This document shows positions 59,178 through 64,000 of a DNA stretch of 64,000 nucleotides, piece after piece. Position 1 is the stretch's first letter. Each line of letters starts with the position of its first letter. The position numbers and the translations under genes were made by a program. The notes under the pieces were generated by a model. It was not told where the DNA came from. It made no database searches and saw only the letters and a program-made list of their open reading frames with translations. This DNA comes from Deltaproteobacteria bacterium (GTDB lineage: Bacteria > Acidobacteriota > Thermoanaerobaculia > Multivoradales > JAHZIX01), in assembly GCA_022601195.1 (NCBI GenBank), contig JAHZIX010000045.1, forward strand, positions 874,155-938,154. The letters are read 5' to 3'.

Positions 59178-62100
59178 GGAGGTGTCCCTTTGTTGTTGAC
59201 TCTCTTGTTGGGAGGCTCCGTGCTCAGTGCTTGTTCGACAAAGAGGAGAAAGCGGGGGTCTTCGACCAAGGGTGCCAGCTGCGGGTCGCCGCGAAACTGG
59301 TCGAGGAGTCCCCGAGGGCCAGAGCGCTCGAGGATCCAGGCGATGGCTCGCCGCAGGCCGACCTGGTCGTGGCTCGCCAGGCGGAAGCCGGCCAGGGCTA
59401 GCCAGGGGGAGAGGGTGCTCGGGCTCCTGGCTTCGAGGGCGTCGGCTAGCGGAGCCAATTCTTGAGGCAATAGGTCATTCGCTGCCAGGCGTAGGGCCTG
59501 CACCAGGGTGACCTGTGGCGCGTCGGTTTGTTGGGTCAGGATGCCTCGAGCGTCTTCCGGCAGGTGCAGGCGTCGAAGGGTAGTGACCAGGGCTTCCAAC
59601 CGCCGCGGTGATCTCGAATCTTTCAGGTAGCGCCGCAGGATCCGGCTCAATTCGATGACTTCCTCGGCCAAGCCGGGGGACCTTCCAGCAGCCGAAGTCG
59701 AGAGGGAGTCTAGGGCTTCCTGAGAAATGTTCTCCACGGCGGCGAGTCGCAGAAGGAGTGGTTGCAAAGCTACCTGGGCAACGCGAATCTCCTTCTCCCG
59801 CTTCAGGAGCAAGGCGACTTCGGCATCTTCTCGGTCATCGCCCCGCAAGAGCTTTCGCGCTAGCTCGGTCTCTCCGCTATCGAGCCCTCGACCGGCCAGC
59901 TCGATGCGCAAGGCGCGGCTGGCGTCGTTCAACCGGGGGTCTGCTAGCAACTGATCCGCGATGATCAGTTGTGTTGCCCGAGGGGACCGGGTCTGGCGAA
60001 GGAATCTCAGAGCGAGGTGGTCCCCGAGGCCGTCGAGCTTCCATTGGCGGTAGGCGGCGAGAATTCGGCGGAAGACGATGGCGTCGCCTGGGCGCTGCTC
60101 CCATCTTTGCAGGTCTTCGCGCAGCCGAGCCATGCGCGCCGGGTCTCTCTCTTTATCCTGGGCCAGGGAGAGAATGTTTCGGAAGGCGTTGTCATCTGCG
60201 GGGGCCAACAAGAACTGGGTGTGAGCGGCGCCTTGAATTTGGTCGGTCTGCTGGTGGAGGAGCGCCTGTCTGTGGAGCCGAGCTAGGGTTGGGTGCTCAG
60301 CGGCAAACTCCGAGACCAACTCCAGAGCTTCGGCCGGGCGCCGATGCCGAATCAGGAAGTCCGTGTAGGTCGCCAGGGAGTTGAGCTCCCTCGGCATCAA
60401 CTGCAGCGCTTGTTGGTAGGCGAACTCCGCTTCCGCTGAGAGACCATGGCTTTGGTAGATCCTGGCCAGTCGGAAGCGTAGATCCGAGTATGCGATGCGG
60501 GCGTCGAAGTCGTCTTCGAAGAGTGGATTCTGCTGCAACCGCTCCCCCAACTGACGCCAATAAGACCGGTTGATCGCTACAGCTTCCTCGGGAAGCTCTT
60601 TCAGAGGCTCCCTGGCGAGGCGAACGATAGGCCCGCTGGGAACCGCGTAGGGCTTCGTCCAGGGCATGGGGATGCTCTCCTCGACAAAGAACTCATGTTC
60701 GTCGCGGTTGTTCAGGAAGATCCATTCAGCCAGGGCCGGGGCCAGAGTGTTGAGAGGCAGCTGTCGATTCGACATGGTCTGAAGAATCTCCGCTACTTGC
60801 TCTTCCGTCGGAAAGTTCAGCGGTTTTGCCGGGTATTGCTCATGGCGGCCCAGCAGCCGGCCAAGGAAGCCCACTTCGGGTCGATCCTCGCCGTAGTGGT
60901 CGCGGATGTACTGGCGATAGAAACGGGAGTAAAGCTGGGTCTGGGTGATGAGATAGACATCTCGGCGATCGAAATCCGGATCCGCCTTGAAGCGCTTTTT
61001 TTCGAAGCTCTCGCCGAAGATCATGTATGTAGGTATGAAGCGCCCGGGGTCAGAGCCACCGAAGAGAACGCTGCCGGTGGGCATGGGGTCGATCATTTCT
61101 CGACCGTACTCCAAGGCGAAATCATGATGCCGCTGGTTGCAGCTGCTGTGGTTTCGATCCAGGCCCACCGCCGGTAGCAAGAAGAGCCCACTGGCCAAAG
61201 CAGCTGGGCCCCAGGACCTCCGACGCCCGACCCACCCAGCGAGAGCGTTGGCTCCGAGGCCGGCGAGAAGCGCCAGAGGGAGATAGGAGTAGCCCAGGTA
61301 GGGCATTTGTAGATTCCACTCTAGGCGGCCAGCACTGCCAGCCAGAGCTGCACTGGCCGGTTGGAAGAATGCGGAGAGCAGAAAGCCCATTCCCAAGGTC
61401 AGGACCCAAGGCCGCATCGGACCCGCTCTTCGAGCCACCCAAAGAGCTGCGGCTACCAGAATCCAGGTCAAGGAGGTGAAGCTCTTGGTGGTCTCCACCA
61501 GGTACCGCAGGGCAAATTGGCCGAGTAGGGAGACTCGCTGACCAAGGCCCGTGTCCGTCTCACCGGAGTCTTCCTCGGTGCCGACTAAACGTCCCAAGGT
61601 TCCTTGGAGTTGGGCGGTGAGGGGGCCACGGTAGGGAGAGCGGTTGACGGAATAGAAGAAGCCGTCGGTGGTGCGGGCGTAGCCCCAATTCATCGGCGGG
61701 TTGGTCGACGAGGCCCACGGCATGTAGAGGTAAGGCAGCAAACCCAGCGCGACCACTGGCAAGATCCAGAGACCCGTGCGCCAGGCGGTCAGGCGAGAAC
61801 GCATGAGGATCAAGGCGATGATGGCCACCACCGCTAATTGGCCGGTTCTCAGGGCGGTTTCCCAAATGGTGCTCTGGGCCGATAGGGCGCCGAAGCCGAG
61901 GAAGAGCAAGGCCCCTGCGGCGGCGCTATAGCCGGTGAGCTCCCAGATCGCCCGTCGATCGGTCCAAAAGGCCAAGAACAGCGGCAGCGGTGCCAGGGCG
62001 AGCATGAGGTGGTGATTGGTCATTCCCAAGGCGACGAGAAAGACGCAGACCAGGAAGCCCCATCGCCAGGCCGGGTCGCGAAACCATCTATAGAGAGCCC

Positions 62101-62599
62101 ACCACAAGACCGCAGCTACGGCGATGTGCAGGGTATAGACCTCCGCGAAGACCGCCTGGCTCCAGACGCATACGCTGAAGGCGAATACCAGGGAGGTAGA
62201 TACGGCGATTCCTCCTGACACCCATGGGGAGCGTCCTGAGTGGCGACCCAAATTGGCTATCAACGCTGCTACCAAGGCTGTGGCGAAGGCGGCGCAGACG
62301 CCGGAAAAGAGGTTGACCTCCCGGGCAGCGGATCCCAGTGGCAGCCAGGAGAAGAGCCCTGCCAAGATGGTCCACAGGGGGTAGCCGGTGGGATGGGGCA
62401 CCCCCAGGTGAACCGCCGCTACGATCAATTCGCCGGAATCTTTGAAGGTGACGCCGGGAGCCGCGGTCCAGCCATAGACGGCCATGGCCACGAAGCCTGC
62501 GACCCCCGCTGCCCAAAGGTCGGCCCGATTCATGGGCCAGAGCAAGCGCATCAGCCAGGGTCTCAGGCGCTGGAAGGAAAATCGAGCAGACTCAACCAT
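59174..62599 (-). CDS. DUF2723 membrane protein (O-mannosyltransferase-like) with TPR C-terminus
   Basis: 1141 residues. DUF2723 signatures: FKDSGELIVAAVHLGVPHPT at ~52-71 followed by GYPL, QAVFAEVYTLH and LGMTNHHLML. About twelve membrane helices extend to ~490. Then come a periplasmic part (GGSDPGRFIPTYMIFGESFE) and, from ~640 on, TPR-like helical repeats (LARIYQSHGLSAEAEFAYQQ, ALQLMPRELNSLATYTDFL). DUF2723 proteins are GT-C fold, and some are protein O-glycosyltransferases. The TPR tail may recognise protein substrates. It is upstream of and coupled to the GT39-like gene, beside the beta-helix triplet. Confidence 0.87.
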   Translation of the reverse strand: MVESARFSFQRLRPWLMRLLWPMNRADLWAAGVAGFVAMAVYGWTAAPGVTFKDSGELIVAAVHLGVPHPTGYPLWTILAGLFSWLPLGSAAREVNLFSGVCAAFATALVAALIANLGRHSGRSPWVSGGIAVSTSLVFAFSVCVWSQAVFAEVYTLHIAVAAVLWWALYRWFRDPAWRWGFLVCVFLVALGMTNHHLMLALAPLPLFLAFWTDRRAIWELTGYSAAAGALLFLGFGALSAQSTIWETALRTGQLAVVAIIALILMRSRLTAWRTGLWILPVVALGLLPYLYMPWASSTNPPMNWGYARTTDGFFYSVNRSPYRGPLTAQLQGTLGRLVGTEEDSGETDTGLGQRVSLLGQFALRYLVETTKSFTSLTWILVAAALWVARRAGPMRPWVLTLGMGFLLSAFFQPASAALAGSAGRLEWNLQMPYLGYSYLPLALLAGLGANALAGWVGRRRSWGPAALASGLFLLPAVGLDRNHSSCNQRHHDFALEYGREMIDPMPTGSVLFGGSDPGRFIPTYMIFGESFEKKRFKADPDFDRRDVYLITQTQLYSRFYRQYIRDHYGEDRPEVGFLGRLLGRHEQYPAKPLNFPTEEQVAEILQTMSNRQLPLNTLAPALAEWIFLNNRDEHEFFVEESIPMPWTKPYAVPSGPIVRLAREPLKELPEEAVAINRSYWRQLGERLQQNPLFEDDFDARIAYSDLRFRLARIYQSHGLSAEAEFAYQQALQLMPRELNSLATYTDFLIRHRRPAEALELVSEFAAEHPTLARLHRQALLHQQTDQIQGAAHTQFLLAPADDNAFRNILSLAQDKERDPARMARLREDLQRWEQRPGDAIVFRRILAAYRQWKLDGLGDHLALRFLRQTRSPRATQLIIADQLLADPRLNDASRALRIELAGRGLDSGETELARKLLRGDDREDAEVALLLKREKEIRVAQVALQPLLLRLAAVENISQEALDSLSTSAAGRSPGLAEEVIELSRILRRYLKDSRSPRRLEALVTTLRRLHLPEDARGILTQQTDAPQVTLVQALRLAANDLLPQELAPLADALEARSPSTLSPWLALAGFRLASHDQVGLRRAIAWILERSGPRGLLDQFRGDPQLAPLVEDPRFLLFVEQALSTEPPNKRVNNKGTPP

Positions 62600-62891
62600 G
62601 CAGTGGATCCGTGGAAGGAGACTTCCTTTGTGCTCCCGTTGGCTCGACCTGGACTTCGGTCGAAACCGAGCTGCTTTGCCTTGGATAGGGGAGACGGGTT
62701 GTGGCCGTCACTCCATTTCAGTTTCTTTGGGCCTTCAGAGGGCCGCGAGCTTAGCAGACCGATCGGGCATCCTCCTGCGGTACTGATCCTGGGTTTTCAC
62801 TGCTTTGAGGAGGGCACCCTTCGAGGTATCCTGGGAAACGGCATTTCTGGGCAAAATTCCAGGAAATTCTGTAAGAGCGGGGGTCTTGGGT
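62600..62891. other. 292-bp divergent gap
   Basis: Carries two small hairpins (GGAAG/CTTCC near 62613; CGACC/GGTCG near 62645) but no gene. Promoters for the DUF2723 operon and for the next exported protein must lie here; none is convincing. Confidence 0.4.
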
Positions 62892-63770
62892 ATGGATTGG
62901 GTCAGCTTGGTAGCGAGGCGAACGAGACTTGGGGACAGTTTCCTTCGGCGAAGAGTCACCCTATTCGCCCTATCCTGCCTCGCTGCGAGCCTTCCTCTCG
63001 CTAGCTTGGCTGAGAACAGGCCGGATTGGGTCGCTGAGCTTCGGGAACGTTCCGCTCTAGATCAGGAAGTGGTGGAAGCCGTTCGGGAGAATCGGCTGTT
63101 CATACTCGAGCTATGCGATGTATCCAGCGTTTGCCGGGACTATGGCGACATCCTGAGAAGCGCCATTGGGGATGCCATCGATGTGAAGAACCTGTCCCAA
63201 CTCGCCGATACGGCCTTGGTCGAGATCCAGGAAGAATCGGCGAGAGGCTACCTACTCTGGCTGGGGACACCGCTGGGTAAGAAGATCGCCAAGCTCGAGG
63301 CTCACATGAGGCAGGCGGAACGCCGTCGGCAGATGTTGGCTTACAAAGAAGAGATCCAAAGCCTCTTCGAGACTCACCCTCAGAGGATGTGGGATCTCGA
63401 CGCTCTCGACGAGGTTCGTGATGGCTCCGCTGTTCGCCGTCGGCTGAATCGCATTGGTGTGCAAGTGGTGGAGCACATTCTGGGAAGGGCAGCTCAGGCG
63501 GATCCGGCGAACCGCGAGACCCCCGAAGACCTGGAATTCCGACGTCAAAAGGCGGAGAGTGCCGTCAGAGCCGAGATGCGGTCGGTGCTTGCCATGGAGT
63601 ACGCCTACCTCACCGACGACGAGTTCAAGATCTTCCTCCAATTCGTTGAGACATCACCGGCACGGGAATTCAATTCAGCCCGCATCGACGCTTATACCTC
63701 CGCGGTCGTTCACTCGGCCAGGGGAATCATCGAGTTGTTGGATGAACGGTTGCCAGCGGGGCCCGAATAG
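62892..63770 (+). CDS. Exported protein with DUF2059-like C-terminus (paralogue 2)
   Basis: About 292 residues from the ATG of MDWVSLV; the frame extends upstream to 62805, but a signal peptide (TLFALSCLAASLPLASLA, cleavage before ENRPD) fits the later start. All-helical body. The end, AYLTDDEFKIFLQFVETSPA and REFNSARIDAYTSAVV, lines up with LSDEELESFLSFASSQPG and RSLFDARHDAAVAVV of the protein at 45741-46610. Two Cys (ELCDVSSVCRDYG) could form a disulfide. The two relatives bracket the beta-helix/GT-C island. Confidence 0.65.
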   Translation: MDWVSLVARRTRLGDSFLRRRVTLFALSCLAASLPLASLAENRPDWVAELRERSALDQEVVEAVRENRLFILELCDVSSVCRDYGDILRSAIGDAIDVKNLSQLADTALVEIQEESARGYLLWLGTPLGKKIAKLEAHMRQAERRRQMLAYKEEIQSLFETHPQRMWDLDALDEVRDGSAVRRRLNRIGVQVVEHILGRAAQADPANRETPEDLEFRRQKAESAVRAEMRSVLAMEYAYLTDDEFKIFLQFVETSPAREFNSARIDAYTSAVVHSARGIIELLDERLPAGPE

Positions 63771-63803
63771 GCAGGCGGGTCGACCGGTGGGTGGATTCCC
63801 GAG

Positions 63804-63897
63804 CCAACCCCGCCCGCAGTGCGGGCGAAGCAAGAAGATGTGAAGCCTTCGCCCCTTTAGGGGCGGTGTATAGGAGCCTGGGGTTTCAACCCCAGGC
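63804..63897. repeat. REP-like cluster of three hairpins
   Basis: CGCCCGC-AGT-GCGGGCG (63811-63827), CGCCCC-TTTA-GGGGCG (63850-63865) and GCCTGGGGTT-TC-AACCCCAGGC (63876-63897), all perfect stems. The first, with its GCCAACCC lead, recurs as GCCAACCCCGCCCGCAGCGC from 63979 to the window end. This resembles REP/RAYT-mobilised palindromes. It may also terminate the gene before it. Confidence 0.7.
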
Positions 63898-63978
63898 GGT
63901 TTCCGGTTGGGGTTTCGGTCACCGGTCCCTTTCCTTGCGCTTCACCGATCTGGAGCACTTTTCCCACGCCTTGGCTAG

Positions 63979-64000
63979 CCAACCCCGCCCGCAGCGCGGG
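63979..64000. repeat. Second copy of the REP-like first hairpin, cut by window end
   Basis: GCCAACCCCGCCCGCAGCGC matches the 63803-63822 segment with one change (AGT to AGC in the loop), showing that the element is at least duplicated. Confidence 0.6.

Noticed and set aside
1..64000. tRNA, rRNA, integrase or insertion-sequence genes
   Set aside because: None were recognised on either strand despite the number of repeats.

Overview
The window looks like part of a GC-rich (roughly 60%) Gram-negative chromosome, best matched by an Acidobacteriota-type organism. This is an inference from gene style: TYQGEL-type N-terminal domains, parallel beta-helix proteins, DUF2723/TPR proteins, PadR plus permease-prefix pairs and REP-like hairpins. 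I could not run a search. No rRNA, tRNA, phage or transposase gene was seen. Almost everything concerns making, moving or displaying surface glycans and glycosylated surface proteins.

Region 1 (1-12098): after the end of a secreted repeat protein come heptose genes (gmhA-like, a heptose-1-P guanylyltransferase-like gene, gmhB, bifunctional hldE, a second sugar nucleotidyltransferase), four glycosyltransferases (three GT2, one GT4), an aldo/keto reductase, a Wzx-like flippase and a methyltransferase. Region 2 (12095-20504): a YfhO-like membrane protein fused to a GT9 heptosyltransferase, a sugar C-methyltransferase, an FkbM methyltransferase and two SDR sugar epimerases. Region 3 (20505-26222) is regulatory: a PadR repressor with a 15-bp repeat array behind a good sigma70-like promoter, its permease-prefix partner, and a secreted TPR protein in an operon with a sensor kinase and an OmpR-type regulator.

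Region 4 (26318-33584): a GHMP heptose kinase (hddA-like) operon with an RmlC-like epimerase and a GDP-fucose-synthase-like reductase, then an overlapping minus-strand operon (methyltransferase, two paralogous membrane/winged-helix proteins, GT2, RmlD-like reductase) and a FAD oxidoreductase. Region 5 (33812-45407) carries an odd set resembling the 'sporadic carbohydrate cluster' of Leptospira: SDR, a permuted RfaE-like protein with a degenerate kinase site, DegT aminotransferase, paired TPP-dependent E1 alpha/beta subunits with no E2/E3, an LIC12192-family protein and its 2OG-Fe(II) oxygenase, interrupted by a GT-C membrane glycosyltransferase.

Region 6 (45741-63770): three tandem genes for giant exported proteins sharing a C-terminal beta-helix of about 383 residues. 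Two carry 15-unit Asp/Thr-rich repeat stalks. They are followed by two GT-C/DUF2723 membrane glycosyltransferases and bracketed by two related small exported proteins. I read this as a surface-protein display island that may be O-glycosylated.

Non-coding structure is rich: a diverged ~113-bp dispersed repeat in three copies (one inside a coding gene), a heptamer microsatellite, a 187-bp imperfect palindrome, stacked hairpins between convergent genes, and a REP-like cluster at the right end. Many genes overlap by NTGA (translational coupling), and several have a TAGAAT-like -10 box only 6-9 nt before the start codon, suggesting leaderless transcripts.
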